From positions 92,075 through 156,074 of the forward strand of contig JAFGYB010000018.1 in assembly GCA_016936355.1 (NCBI GenBank): a stretch of DNA of 64,000 nucleotides. Direction: 5' to 3'. Below the pieces are notes generated by a model. It saw nothing but the letters and a program-made list of their open reading frames with translations. It was not told the DNA's origin and ran no database searches. Below are positions 35,325 to 44,328 of the stretch, piece by piece. A program made the position numbers and the translations under genes. Position 1 is the first letter of the stretch. Each line of letters starts with the position of its first letter. This DNA comes from Bacteroidales bacterium. Its GTDB lineage: Bacteria; Bacteroidota; Bacteroidia; Bacteroidales; F082.

Positions 35325-36188
35325 TTATCGTTGTTCCCGGAAAACGGAAGGCGACTTGCCTGTAGACTTTTTGAAAAATGCACTGAAATTAGCCGGTTCC
35401 GAAAATCCCAGCTGGTAAGCAATTTCTTTCAACGAAAGTTCTGTAAAGTAAAGCATTCGTTTGGCTTCAATAACAATCCGTGATTGGATAAAATCTTTGG
35501 CCGTTTTCCCGGAAAGAGACTTTACAACCCTGTTCAGGTGATCGGGCGTTACATTCAGTTGTTCGGCATAAGGGGTGGAACCGTGCAAGGTCTTAAAATG
35601 TTGATTTACCAGCTCCTTGAAATTTCTCAAAAGGGTATTACCGGCCTCGAAATTCTGTGTGTTGTCGAGTGATAAAGTGCACAAATTATTGCTGTGAATC
35701 AGTATCAGTTGCAGATAGGATCCGATGGCTTGTTCCTTGAACTGAATGTTGCTGTGGTATAAAGACAATATTTCTTCTGCAAACAGCGACAACTTTTGGA
35801 GTTCCTGATCATTCAGTGGAAGCGGTGGTGCATTGCTGTAGTCATTGAACAAATGCAGGTTGTTGATAAAATTGCAGGCAATGTTATTTTCTGCCAGGAA
35901 ATGATGAGAGAAAACAATCACATATCCTTTCGACTTTTCCTGTTCCACAACCTGGTGAATCTGACCGGGACTGACGAAAAAGATTTGTTGGGGCGCCAGC
36001 TTATATTCGTTAAAATCGATGAAATGTTTCCCGTTGGCCTTTTGTACCAAAAGAAGCGTGTAGTAATCGTGCCGGTGCGGCACATCCGGTTTTCCGTTTC
36101 GTTCATCCCAGAGGTCCTCCATTCGGGAAATGCGGAAGTGTACATCCGGATCCGATACTACTTGTTTGTATGTTTTGTAAGTGTCCAT
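35325..36188 (-). CDS. AraC-family transcriptional regulator
   Basis: 287 aa. N-terminal cupin-like sensor (VPHRHDYYTLLLVQKANGKHFIDF; a small-ligand pocket) and a C-terminal double helix-turn-helix (about 190-287) with LKEIAYQLGFSEPANFSAFFKKSTGKSPSVFR. It precedes pirin and yceI on the same strand and may control them. Inducer unknown. Confidence 0.88.
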   Translation of the reverse strand: MDTYKTYKQVVSDPDVHFRISRMEDLWDERNGKPDVPHRHDYYTLLLVQKANGKHFIDFNEYKLAPQQIFFVSPGQIHQVVEQEKSKGYVIVFSHHFLAENNIACNFINNLHLFNDYSNAPPLPLNDQELQKLSLFAEEILSLYHSNIQFKEQAIGSYLQLILIHSNNLCTLSLDNTQNFEAGNTLLRNFKELVNQHFKTLHGSTPYAEQLNVTPDHLNRVVKSLSGKTAKDFIQSRIVIEAKRMLYFTELSLKEIAYQLGFSEPANFSAFFKKSTGKSPSVFREQR

Positions 36189-36208
36189 GACGTATTCTGA
36201 ATGAAGTG

Positions 36209-36216
36209 CAAAATTA
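36209..36216 (-). promoter_or_regulatory. -7 box for the AraC-family gene
   Basis: TAATTTTG, an exact TAnnTTTG match, 21 bp upstream of the ATG. Confidence 0.4.
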
Positions 36217-36257
36217 CGTAATAATCACTGAGTAGTGAGAAGTTTGCTGTTCGTGAA

Positions 36258-36791
36258 CTAAAACAGTTGCCATGGATCAGCTTGCCCTTTGGACTCCAGT
36301 TCCAATAGCTTTCTTTTTACCTGAATTCCTCCGGCATAGCCCACCAGTTTTTGGTTGCTACCAATGATTCGGTGACAGGGGATGATGATGGAAATGGCGT
36401 TGGCCCCGTTGGCTGCAGCGATGGCACGGAGGGCTGATTCTTTGTTTATCTTTTTTGATAAACCCAGATACGTTTCTTTTTCACCGTAGGAAATGGTCAG
36501 TAATTCATTCCATACTTCTTTTTGAAAATCACTGCCTAACATTATGAAAGGAATATCAAATTCTTTTCGATCTCCCTTCAGGTATTCTTCGATCTGAAGT
36601 CGGGTTTTCTGAAGAATAGGAGTGTCTTCTTCAACGTAGTGTGCTTGCAAACTTTTTTGTATTCTGCTGTCAATTTCACTTCTCATTTTCCGGTATCGCC
36701 AGTCGCAAAGACAAAGTTTGTCTTCGAAGCTTCCCAGAATCAATTCGCCCAAAGGGGTTTTGAAATATTGAATACTGATTTTGGAACTCAT
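36258..36791 (-). CDS. ogt: Methylated-DNA--protein-cysteine methyltransferase
   Basis: 177 aa. The suicide acceptor motif IIIPCHRIIG is present with Cys139; RAIAAANGAN provides the Asn hinge. It repairs O6-alkylguanine in DNA. Its start overlaps the end of the upstream CDF transporter gene by 4 bp, an unexpected but tight pairing. Confidence 0.92.
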   Translation of the reverse strand: MSSKISIQYFKTPLGELILGSFEDKLCLCDWRYRKMRSEIDSRIQKSLQAHYVEEDTPILQKTRLQIEEYLKGDRKEFDIPFIMLGSDFQKEVWNELLTISYGEKETYLGLSKKINKESALRAIAAANGANAISIIIPCHRIIGSNQKLVGYAGGIQVKRKLLELESKGQADPWQLF

Positions 36792-37651
36792 TTTTCTATT
36801 TCATCGGGTTCGGTGTGAACATGAACAAAACACCGGGGTATTACCGCTTTGATTTTGTTTTCCACATTGGTGGCTATGTCGTGTGACTCATGGATGTTCA
36901 GGCGGGGATGAACGTGGATGTTTACTTCGACGAAGATATCAGCTCCTGCAGCCCGTACCTTCAAATCATGGAAGTATTCCACATCTTCCATCTGTTTCAA
37001 AATCTCACGGATTTTTTTGTATATATCATCCGGCACTTTGTCCAGTAAAACATTCATCGATCGTTTTCCCAGTCGGAAGGTTACGATCATGATGATTACA
37101 GCAACCATCAGAGCAGCAATACTATCGGCAATGAAAATGCCGAAATGTGCCAGGATCAATCCCATAAGAACAACGGTCGAACTCCAGATGTCGGTGGAAA
37201 AATGCAACGCATCGGCTTCCAGTGCCTGACTGTTGTGTTTTTTTGCCACACGCTTCAATGCTCTGGATCGGGTAAAATCGATGATAATCGATGAAATCAC
37301 TACGGTATAACTCCATGCGTTGACATCTATTTCGGTGCTGCCTGTAATTAACCTGTGGGATGCTTCATAAATGATCCAGATACAGGTGATCAGGAGCAGA
37401 ATGGTTTCAATAAAAGCGGAGAGGTTCTCTACTTTGCCATGTCCGAAGTGGTGGTCTCTGTCAGGGGGTTTGTCCGAAACCCGCACAGCAAACCAGGTAA
37501 TAGCTGCTGCCATCAGGTCGAGACCGGAATGCAACGCTTCGGATAAAATCCCCAAACTACCCGTCAGGAGTCCCACAACGAGTTTGAATGTGGTAAGAAA
37601 AAAGGCGGCTCCGACTGAAATCAGAGCAATGCGATGTTTTTCGTTTTTCAT
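36788..37651 (-). CDS. Cation diffusion facilitator transporter
   Basis: 287 aa, six membrane helices followed by a cytosolic domain. Metal-site residues HSGLD in TM2 and HFSTD in TM5; the loop DRDHHFGHGKVENL precedes TM3. The C-terminal domain (about 205-287, VHPRLNIHESHDIA) is the usual dimerising metal sensor. Exports Zn2+, Fe2+, Mn2+ or similar. First gene of a two-gene unit with ogt. Confidence 0.9.
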   Translation of the reverse strand: MKNEKHRIALISVGAAFFLTTFKLVVGLLTGSLGILSEALHSGLDLMAAAITWFAVRVSDKPPDRDHHFGHGKVENLSAFIETILLLITCIWIIYEASHRLITGSTEIDVNAWSYTVVISSIIIDFTRSRALKRVAKKHNSQALEADALHFSTDIWSSTVVLMGLILAHFGIFIADSIAALMVAVIIMIVTFRLGKRSMNVLLDKVPDDIYKKIREILKQMEDVEYFHDLKVRAAGADIFVEVNIHVHPRLNIHESHDIATNVENKIKAVIPRCFVHVHTEPDEIEK

Positions 37652-37672
37652 TCGTAAGTGATTCAGACACTA

Positions 37673-37680
37673 CAAATGTA
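37673..37680 (-). promoter_or_regulatory. -7 box for the CDF-ogt unit
   Basis: TACATTTG, an exact TAnnTTTG match, 22 bp upstream of the CDF ATG. Confidence 0.45.
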
Positions 37681-37695
37681 CAACCAGTTATTCTT

Positions 37696-39672
37696 TTACT
37701 TGCTATCCGAACTTGTTTTTTTCTTCAACACGATACGATCGTTGCCTTTAGTCACAATATCATCAAAATAACTTTTCAGTCGGATATAATCTGTTGCCGG
37801 ATAAATTCCTTTCTTGAAATAGTAGTTGAGCTGAACTGTTAATTGCCCCTGGTTCTCAAGAATACTGTAGTTAAAACTGAACAGATCGTTCGTTATGGAT
37901 AAGGGGTTAGGTATGTAATCTATCTCATATCCTTTCGGGATAGAAATAGTACTTTTGAAACTTCTTTTTTCAGGGTACACCATGTCGATAGGGAAATAAC
38001 GTTGATCCAGTTTGAAAGGATTATCCGAAAGTACCTCATTATAGAAGGGAGAAATAAAAAGTTTCCCGTTTATTTTTACCGGATTGGTCTCGAAGCTGTA
38101 TTTCAGAATGAAAGGTTTGTTTTTTGTTTTTTTGTTAATGATTTGTACAGTAGAATCAATCAACGTGTAATTGTCCGATTCCAGCGCCTTAAGCAATTTA
38201 TCCTGATCCTGATCGGCGAATTTGTTTCTGTACAGCAGGGCAAAATTATCTTTTGCCAGCGTGCTGACCTGATAGGTTAACTGGTCATTGCTGTAGGTAA
38301 TGTTGTTTTCCTTGTAAATATCTGAAGGAAATGTATTGGCCAGACTGATCCATTTGACATCTCCCTGTTTCATCACGATTAATCCTTTGTGGTTGATACA
38401 GCGTGGAGGAAGTTTGTCGTTTTGGGCATATTTCTCAGTGGCATCACACAAGATGAGCTTGCCGTCAACCTGAGCCACAATGACCACGTAATTGAACAGG
38501 TCAAGGTAGGGGTAGTTGTATTTGATGGTTCCATTGTCGCGGGTACTGATCAATACAGGATAGGCAGTAATTCCGGCTTTTCTCAATAACCCGAGCGTAA
38601 ATAAGTTTATGCTGGCACTGTTTCCGGATTTGTCCTTCAGGAATTCAGCCGGTTTTTCAGAGGCCCAGTAATCATTGTATTCGTCCCAGGTGAAATTACT
38701 TTTAACAAAATTCATGATTGAATCGAAGCGAACTTTCTCAGGTTTTTGTTCCAGGCTTGCCATATCCATGACTTTGGAGGCCAGTTTCTCACTTTTATTA
38801 ATGAATTTTCCGAACTGATCATCTTTCAGCAAACTGGTGATCAAATCAGGCCATGTGTTAAACATTTTTTGGGTGATCCCCTGAGGTGATTTGTACTTCG
38901 AAAGCTGGAATTCTACCCTGAGAATGTAATCGTTAACGGAAGAGATGTAGGCTTCGTTATGAAATGCAGGAACATTTTTCATGACCATATCGTATATCAT
39001 GTTTTGATAGGAGATGCCTTCGTAATGTTGCATGGTTTGGTCTACATATCGTGTATGATAGGTGAAGTTTTTGGCTCCCTGCAATTTCCATGCATATTCA
39101 AAATACGGATTGATGCGTACAATATCCTCACTGTACCTGACCGGGATACGCCACTGAAAATTCCAGGATTTTAATTTGAAAGTAAACGGGGATAAAATTT
39201 GATACTTGAATTCTATTACTGAACCCTTTCTTACATTGGGCATGGCAAATTTCTTAACCAGCGTATAACGACCATCGCGTCCATCGTAGATATTGTTGGC
39301 ATTTAGTTCGGTCTTTTTAATCTGACCGTCTTCAAGGTTGTACGTGACAGCATCAATTTTGCTAACATGTTCCGAACTCTTTCGGCCAATGTTATACCGG
39401 ATCTCAATGTTGCCAGCGCTAATTCCGGCATCGGTTAGAATCTTAATTCTGGTGGTACGTTCGTAGAGAATATGCCATCGGTTATCCACAATGATAAACT
39501 TGCTTTTTCTGACGTCAAACAAAACGACCGCTTCAGCATTTTTATCCTGAGGATATTGCTTCATTTCCAGTTCGGCTTTGCTCACCTTTCCAAAACTATC
39601 TGAATATTCCTGTTGGCTGAACAGTGAAGTTGAACCAAGGATCAAAAGAAAGAGTAAAAATAATTGTTTCAT
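37696..39672 (-). CDS. DUF3857 / transglutaminase-fold protein lacking the catalytic Cys
   Basis: 658 aa from the ATG at 39672; signal peptide MKQLFLLFLLILGSTSLFSQ. N-terminal DUF3857 domain (about 45-230), transglutaminase-like core (about 290-420), then a C-terminal beta domain. In the core, the place of the catalytic GDCK motif reads DKSGNSASINLF and the His strand reads DLFNYVVIV; only the Asp strand (LILCDATEKY) remains. So it has probably lost catalysis and may bind a peptide or scaffold. It follows an intact homologue by a few bases, so the two form an operon and may act as a pair in the periplasm. Confidence 0.82.
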   Translation of the reverse strand: MKQLFLLFLLILGSTSLFSQQEYSDSFGKVSKAELEMKQYPQDKNAEAVVLFDVRKSKFIIVDNRWHILYERTTRIKILTDAGISAGNIEIRYNIGRKSSEHVSKIDAVTYNLEDGQIKKTELNANNIYDGRDGRYTLVKKFAMPNVRKGSVIEFKYQILSPFTFKLKSWNFQWRIPVRYSEDIVRINPYFEYAWKLQGAKNFTYHTRYVDQTMQHYEGISYQNMIYDMVMKNVPAFHNEAYISSVNDYILRVEFQLSKYKSPQGITQKMFNTWPDLITSLLKDDQFGKFINKSEKLASKVMDMASLEQKPEKVRFDSIMNFVKSNFTWDEYNDYWASEKPAEFLKDKSGNSASINLFTLGLLRKAGITAYPVLISTRDNGTIKYNYPYLDLFNYVVIVAQVDGKLILCDATEKYAQNDKLPPRCINHKGLIVMKQGDVKWISLANTFPSDIYKENNITYSNDQLTYQVSTLAKDNFALLYRNKFADQDQDKLLKALESDNYTLIDSTVQIINKKTKNKPFILKYSFETNPVKINGKLFISPFYNEVLSDNPFKLDQRYFPIDMVYPEKRSFKSTISIPKGYEIDYIPNPLSITNDLFSFNYSILENQGQLTVQLNYYFKKGIYPATDYIRLKSYFDDIVTKGNDRIVLKKKTSSDSK

Positions 39673-39681
39673 ATAATCCAT

Positions 39682-41538
39682 TTATTGATTTTTCTTGGTC
39701 AGCAGCACGTTGAATTTGTGCTCATTTTTTGATGCTGTATTTAAAAACCGATACAAAGCAGGATAGCTCCTGAGTGGGTAGGTCCCCGGCTTCAGCAGAA
39801 AATTTTTTGTGACGACAAAGGAAGAATCCGTCGTCGATATTTTACTTTCGTATGTTCCAAACGAGGTAACCAGGGTTGTGTCTTTTTTGATGGATGAAAT
39901 CCTGTATCCGTACGGGATGTTGTAGCGAATGCTGTCAATTTTATAAATCGGGAAATTGATCTGAACCGGAAGTTTTCTTTTGGATGGTTTCTCCAAATCG
40001 GGGATGCTTAACGCAATGTTTCTTACGAGAATATCCTGTCCGTATTTGACATAAGTTTTATTGCTGTGAGCCTTAAATTGAAGTTGTATTTTTGCTGAAT
40101 CACGGTTCACCAGATTTAGGTCATAGCTTTCCATTACCGCGTTGGGAATAAAAAATTTCATGATTTTTTCCTTGACAGAACCATTGTAGAATCTTTTAAA
40201 GGATGCCAGTTCCTGGTAGGCAGGACCTCTGTAGGTATTGTTTATATCGATAGCTGTCCAATTTTGTATTAGCTTGTAGGTTAAGCTTATTCTTCTCGTG
40301 GTTAATACATCAGCAGGCTTAAGAGCTGGGGTGTGCAACAGATGACTGTTGTTGTTTTCGGTCACCAGAGCGTATCTGTTTTGAGTAAAGGTTCCCAGGT
40401 ATCCAAAAGCATACTTGCTGGTACAATCGAGCCAGAGAGAGGAAGTGTCTTTGCGGGGGACGTAAAGAATAGCATGATTAAATTGTGTAAACGGTAATCT
40501 TCTGTCCAGGGTATCAATTTTGCTTCCTGCATTGATGATGGTGTAATCGGAAGAGATCCCCGCATAGGATAATACGGCTCTGAAATAGTTGCTTAGTGCC
40601 TTGCAATCACCATACTTATTTTGTGCAACATAAGAAGCGTCTTTAGGAGTTAAACGTCCATGTTGAATCGCTACGTTAACGTAGCGTGTTTCATCCTGGA
40701 GGTAATGATACAGGATTTTGATTTTTTCGGTTGTATCCGTAACGCCTTTGATAAGTTGCGAAATCTTTTGCTTCTCATTTTCCGGCAGTTCCTCTCTGAA
40801 CTCAAGTAAGTCGTATTGCCACTGACCAAAATCTTTCCAGGTTTTCTGTGAATGCCTGATTCCATATTTAAAATATTCAGGGATTACCCTGATTTCGGGG
40901 TCGAAATAGGAGGCAGGTGGGGCCAGATATTCAGTTGGAGTAGTGTTGGTATAATGTCCGACAAACCTGAAATGAATTTCATTCTCTGTGGTATCAACAC
41001 GTACGGAATCCATGTGTTGTGTTTCGTATCTCACAGGAAAATCCCTGGGGAGGTCTACTGTAGCTATGATTTTTTTTGTGGGAATATCTCTGTAAAGGTT
41101 GGTAAGCAGCGGGATACGAAAGTAGTTTGAAACATTTTTATCGTAGGAATAAACCAGGGTGTAGGGGAACTCGTTCTGACTCATATAAAAACCCATGAGT
41201 TTGCTGTCTTCGTAAAATGAGTTGTTCAGTGAAACATTGTCTATCGTTTTCACCTCTCTGCTTCTCAGCTTTTGGATGGTTTTCCCGTTGGGACCGATAA
41301 TATATGCTTTCAGGTCATAAGGCTTTTCACTATCTGAAAAATAAGCGAAGTAACGTTTGGCATACTCCTGGCCGTCTTTGTTATTGATTCGGATCTCAAT
41401 ATGATAGTTCATCTTCAGGTTGTAGTCCGAATTAAGGCTTGCGTGACTATGTACCAGGAGAACTTCTGCGTCGTACTTTTTTTGTGCATAAAGGGAAAAC
41501 TGCACTAAAAGCAGAATCGAGAGAAAAATGTGTTTCAT
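39682..41538 (-). CDS. DUF3857 / transglutaminase-like exported protein
   Basis: 618 aa from the ATG at 41538; signal peptide MKHIFLSILLLVQFSLYAQ. N-terminal DUF3857 domain, then a transglutaminase-like core with an intact triad: Cys in NKYGDCKALSNYF, His in FNHAILYV and Asp in SLWLDCTSKY. The family is thought to be a periplasmic cysteine protease or transglutaminase; substrate unknown. The ATG at 41568 is less likely because it places ten polar residues before the signal peptide. First gene of the pair. Confidence 0.85.
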   Translation of the reverse strand: MKHIFLSILLLVQFSLYAQKKYDAEVLLVHSHASLNSDYNLKMNYHIEIRINNKDGQEYAKRYFAYFSDSEKPYDLKAYIIGPNGKTIQKLRSREVKTIDNVSLNNSFYEDSKLMGFYMSQNEFPYTLVYSYDKNVSNYFRIPLLTNLYRDIPTKKIIATVDLPRDFPVRYETQHMDSVRVDTTENEIHFRFVGHYTNTTPTEYLAPPASYFDPEIRVIPEYFKYGIRHSQKTWKDFGQWQYDLLEFREELPENEKQKISQLIKGVTDTTEKIKILYHYLQDETRYVNVAIQHGRLTPKDASYVAQNKYGDCKALSNYFRAVLSYAGISSDYTIINAGSKIDTLDRRLPFTQFNHAILYVPRKDTSSLWLDCTSKYAFGYLGTFTQNRYALVTENNNSHLLHTPALKPADVLTTRRISLTYKLIQNWTAIDINNTYRGPAYQELASFKRFYNGSVKEKIMKFFIPNAVMESYDLNLVNRDSAKIQLQFKAHSNKTYVKYGQDILVRNIALSIPDLEKPSKRKLPVQINFPIYKIDSIRYNIPYGYRISSIKKDTTLVTSFGTYESKISTTDSSFVVTKNFLLKPGTYPLRSYPALYRFLNTASKNEHKFNVLLTKKNQ

Positions 41539-41611
41539 TAAGTGTTGAGGTTTATTCACAAAGAGCAAACAGATTGAGTGTATACAGACTCTGTTGGTTC
41601 AGACACAAGAC

Positions 41612-41619
41612 CAAAAATA
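41612..41619 (-). promoter_or_regulatory. -7 box for the DUF3857 pair
   Basis: TATTTTTG, an exact TAnnTTTG match, 74 bp upstream of the ATG at 41538. Confidence 0.4.
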
Positions 41620-41729
41620 GAAACTTTCTTTTACCTGTTCATCCCAAAAGACGGGAAAATCCATAAATTATACGCAGTCTAAATATACTTGACTGCTCAC
41701 TAAAGGGTTAACGGAAAATGGAAGAGCTG

Positions 41730-42554
41730 CTATGCAATTACCACTGAGGTCATGCTCAGACTTCCTCCTACCATTTTGTCGTTAAACAGATAGGTATTTT
41801 CCTTTTTTTCCTGCAGAGAAAGGGTGTAGAGCAGGGGCAGATAGTGGTCGGGAGTGGGGACAGCCATTTGAATGGCTGATTGGAGGTTTTTGTAATCCAG
41901 CATCGGTTGATGATTCTTGTCCAGAATGTATTGATTGAAGAGGCTCCGGGCTTCGCGGGCCCAGTCGAAACCGTAATCGTCCCGGTTCATGTTTTGAAAG
42001 TCGACCATCCTCAGATTATGAACGATGTTTCCGCTTCCGATAATCAAAACGCCTTTGTTTCTCAGACTGCTGAGTTGTTTGGCCAGTTCGTAATGATACG
42101 AGGCCGGTTTGGTGCCGTCGATGCTCATCTGAATCACGGGAATATTGGCTTCGGGATACATGTTTTTCAATAAACTCCAGGTTCCGTGGTCCAGCCCCCA
42201 TTCGTCGGTTTCCTCGGAATAAACGGGTTGCAGCAACTGTTTCACTTCTTTGGCCAATCGGGGATTTCCATGGGCCGGATATTGAACAGCGTATAGTTCT
42301 TTGGGAAAGCCGTAGAAGTCGTGAATGGTTTTGGGTCGTTCCGTGGCTGTGATGAATGTGCCCCGGGTATACCAGTGGGCCGAAATGCATAAAATGGAAG
42401 AGGGTGTGGGCAGATTGCTCGCCAGTTTCCTGAAATTTTCTACAAATTCATTTTCTTCGATGGCATTCATAGGGCTCCCGTGTCCCAGGAACAATACCGG
42501 CATGGTTTCAGATTTGGAAAGGAAGGGCAGAATATCTTTTAGTAAATCAGCCAT
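41730..42554 (-). CDS. ygiD: 4,5-DOPA-extradiol-dioxygenase-like protein
   Basis: 274 aa from the ATG at 42554. LigB-type extradiol dioxygenase fold with metal-site residues in LGHGSPMNAIE, ISAHWYTRGTF, GLDHGTWSLLKN and SGNIVHNLRMV. E. coli YgiD opens DOPA in vitro but its natural substrate is unclear. The ATG far upstream (42722) would run through the divergent arsR promoter and gene start, so the internal ATG is chosen. Its promoter region overlaps that of arsR. Confidence 0.88.
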   Translation of the reverse strand: MADLLKDILPFLSKSETMPVLFLGHGSPMNAIEENEFVENFRKLASNLPTPSSILCISAHWYTRGTFITATERPKTIHDFYGFPKELYAVQYPAHGNPRLAKEVKQLLQPVYSEETDEWGLDHGTWSLLKNMYPEANIPVIQMSIDGTKPASYHYELAKQLSSLRNKGVLIIGSGNIVHNLRMVDFQNMNRDDYGFDWAREARSLFNQYILDKNHQPMLDYKNLQSAIQMAVPTPDHYLPLLYTLSLQEKKENTYLFNDKMVGGSLSMTSVVIA

Positions 42555-42586
42555 ATTTATAATCGGTTTAAATATCACGCATGTTA

Positions 42587-42615
42587 TTTGACAATCCAAA
42601 AATACAGTATTTTCG
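42587..42615 (+). promoter_or_regulatory. arsR promoter
   Basis: TTTG at 42587-42590 and TATTTTCG at 42608-42615 (one mismatch to TAnnTTTG) with a 17-bp spacer, directly followed by an operator-like palindrome. Confidence 0.45.
42597..42604 (-). promoter_or_regulatory. -7 box for ygiD, inside the arsR promoter
   Basis: TATTTTTG, an exact TAnnTTTG match on the minus strand, 43 bp upstream of the ygiD ATG. Its -33 region falls on the ArsR-type operator at 42615-42634. Confidence 0.45.
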
Positions 42616-42634
42616 TTTCGGGTTTTATCGAAAT
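42615..42634. promoter_or_regulatory. ArsR-type operator 1
   Basis: GTTTCGGGTTTTATCGAAAT, an imperfect version of the perfect palindrome found before the next two genes. It sits just after the arsR -7 box, in the right place for autorepression. Confidence 0.65.
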
Positions 42635-42650
42635 GAATCAATGAGTGTTC

Positions 42651-42959
42651 ATGAAGAAAAAGGATAAATATTTTACAGAGAATCAGGAAAAAATTGCACG
42701 TTTTGGGAAGGCATTGTCGCATCCTGTTCGCGTATTTATTCTCGAAAGACTGGCTGATAATATGCAGAAATGCTGTTACAGCGGTGACATGGCTGAAGAG
42801 TTACCCATAGCCCGTTCCACACTTTCCGAACACCTGAAAGAGTTGAAAAACGCCGGATTGATTCAGGGGGAAATCAAAGCACCGTACATTAAATACTGTA
42901 TTCACAGAGAAAACTGGGAAGAAGCCCGGCAGTTAATGAGTCAGTTCTTTAAAAAATAA
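42651..42959 (+). CDS. arsR: ArsR/SmtB-family metalloregulator
   Basis: 102 aa winged helix-turn-helix protein (FGKALSHPVRVFILERLAD; recognition helix ARSTLSEHLKELKNAGLI). A CCYSGD motif at residues 41-46, at the start of the DNA-binding domain, supplies vicinal cysteines in place of the ELCVC arsenite site, so arsenite, antimonite or another thiophilic metal is a likely inducer. The start could be the ATG two codons earlier (42645). Leads a plus-strand cassette with a thioredoxin-like protein and a permease, each preceded by the same palindrome. Confidence 0.88.
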   Translation: MKKKDKYFTENQEKIARFGKALSHPVRVFILERLADNMQKCCYSGDMAEELPIARSTLSEHLKELKNAGLIQGEIKAPYIKYCIHRENWEEARQLMSQFFKK

Positions 42960-42974
42960 AAAATTTTACCTGAT

Positions 42975-42994
42975 ATTTCGGGTTTTACCGAAAT
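42975..42994. promoter_or_regulatory. ArsR-type operator 2
   Basis: ATTTCGG-GTTTTA-CCGAAAT: perfect 7-bp arms in the gap between arsR and the thioredoxin-like gene. Confidence 0.7.
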
Positions 42995-43010
42995 GATAAA
43001 ACAGAAAGAT

Positions 43011-43253
43011 ATGGAAATTAAAATTTTAGGATCGGGTTGTTCTCGATGCAGAGAGCTGGAAAAACGAACCCGCGAAGCCCTTGAAAAGGCCGGATTTCAT
43101 GCAAGTGTTACCAAAGTGGACCAAATGCAGGATATTGCCCGGTATCATGTGATGGCAACTCCGGCTTTGGTTGTGGATGAGGTGGTGGAAACCAAAGGCA
43201 GAATTCCCAGCGTCGAAGAAGTGATCCAGATCCTCATCAGACATTTTGCTTAG
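43011..43253 (+). CDS. Small thioredoxin-like redox protein (CxxC)
   Basis: 80 aa, MTH895/TM0996-type thioredoxin fold. The active site is GSGCSRCRELEKRTRE near residues 8-13 and the cis-Pro region MATPALVVDE is near 48. This family is regularly found beside ArsR and DUF318-type permeases and probably supplies thiols to metalloid handling. The ATG at 43011 is preferred: the one at 42993 lies inside the operator palindrome. Confidence 0.85.
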   Translation: MEIKILGSGCSRCRELEKRTREALEKAGFHASVTKVDQMQDIARYHVMATPALVVDEVVETKGRIPSVEEVIQILIRHFA

Positions 43254-43283
43254 CATTAGTCTCAAAGAATTTTTTGAAGTACT

Positions 43284-43302
43284 ATTTCGGATCTTCCGAA
43301 AT
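43284..43302. promoter_or_regulatory. ArsR-type operator 3
   Basis: ATTTCGG-ATCTT-CCGAAAT: the same 7-bp arms as operator 2 with a 5-bp spacer, 12 bp before the permease ATG. Confidence 0.7.
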
Positions 43303-43314
43303 AACAAATGAATT

Positions 43315-44328
43315 ATGAATAAAAGGCTGATCATTCTGCTGGTTTTGCTTCCGGTGTGGATTGTGGTGTATTATAATCTACAAACCGTGACCAACTGGTT
43401 AGTTGATGAGGTACTGAATTTAACATCAGGAAGTCCTTTCACCGAGGCCTTTCGGTTTTTTATCTATGAACTGCCCAAGGTGTTGCTGCTGCTGGTGTTG
43501 ATCATCTTTTTTGTAGGGATTATCCGGTCTTATTTTTCACCGGAAAGAACCCGCCTGATGCTGGGTGGGAAAAGACAAATTACCGGTAACATACTCGCAT
43601 CCGGTTTGGGCATTGTCACGCCGTTTTGTTCCTGTTCGGCTATTCCGTTGTTTCTGGGCTTTGTGGAATCAGGTGTTCCGTTGGGGGTCACCTTTTCCTT
43701 TCTCATCGCTGCTCCCATGATCAACGAAGTGGCTGTGGTGTTGCTGTTTGGATTGTTTGGGTGGAAAACAGCCGTTGTTTATGTGGTGACCGGATTAATG
43801 ATTGCCATCACGGCAGGTTGGGTGATTGGTAAGTTAAAGCCAGAGAAACAGGTTCAGGACTGGGTTTTTGAACTTCAGTCGGGAAATGCAGAAACGAATA
43901 ATGTCCTGTTAACTTTATTTGATCGGATACAATACGGTGTTGATTCGGTGAAAGAAGTTGTAGGGAAAATATGGATTTATGTGGCAATAGGGATTGCAGT
44001 AGGAGCCGGAGTTCATGGTTATGTTCCGCAGGATTTCATGGTTTCACTGATGGGGAAATCAGCCTGGTACAGTGTCCCTCTTTCCATTTTGGTTGGAATT
44101 CCGTTGTATTCGAATGCCGCCGGGATTGTTCCCATTGTTTCGGTATTAATTGAAAAAGGAGCTTCGCTGGGAACCTCACTGGCCTTTATGATGTCGGTGA
44201 TTGGACTTTCCCTGCCGGAAGTGATTATCCTGAAAAAAGTGCTGAAGCGCCCGTTGATTTTCACCTTTGTGGGGGTTGTGGCAGCGGGCATTATGGCGGT
44301 GGGGTTCATATTTAATTTCCTGTTCTAA
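43315..44328 (+). CDS. ArsP/DUF318-type permease
   Basis: 337 aa, about eight membrane segments in two repeats. Carries TPFCSCSAIPLFLGFVESGVPLG with a CSC motif near residue 102, and IPLYSNAAGIVPIVSVLIEKG in the second repeat. The family includes organoarsenical and heavy-metal efflux permeases; the CSC motif and the ArsR partner fit export of a thiophilic metal or metalloid. Its 3' end overlaps the convergent tag gene by 4 bp, so no terminator fits between them. Confidence 0.86.
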   Translation: MNKRLIILLVLLPVWIVVYYNLQTVTNWLVDEVLNLTSGSPFTEAFRFFIYELPKVLLLLVLIIFFVGIIRSYFSPERTRLMLGGKRQITGNILASGLGIVTPFCSCSAIPLFLGFVESGVPLGVTFSFLIAAPMINEVAVVLLFGLFGWKTAVVYVVTGLMIAITAGWVIGKLKPEKQVQDWVFELQSGNAETNNVLLTLFDRIQYGVDSVKEVVGKIWIYVAIGIAVGAGVHGYVPQDFMVSLMGKSAWYSVPLSILVGIPLYSNAAGIVPIVSVLIEKGASLGTSLAFMMSVIGLSLPEVIILKKVLKRPLIFTFVGVVAAGIMAVGFIFNFLF

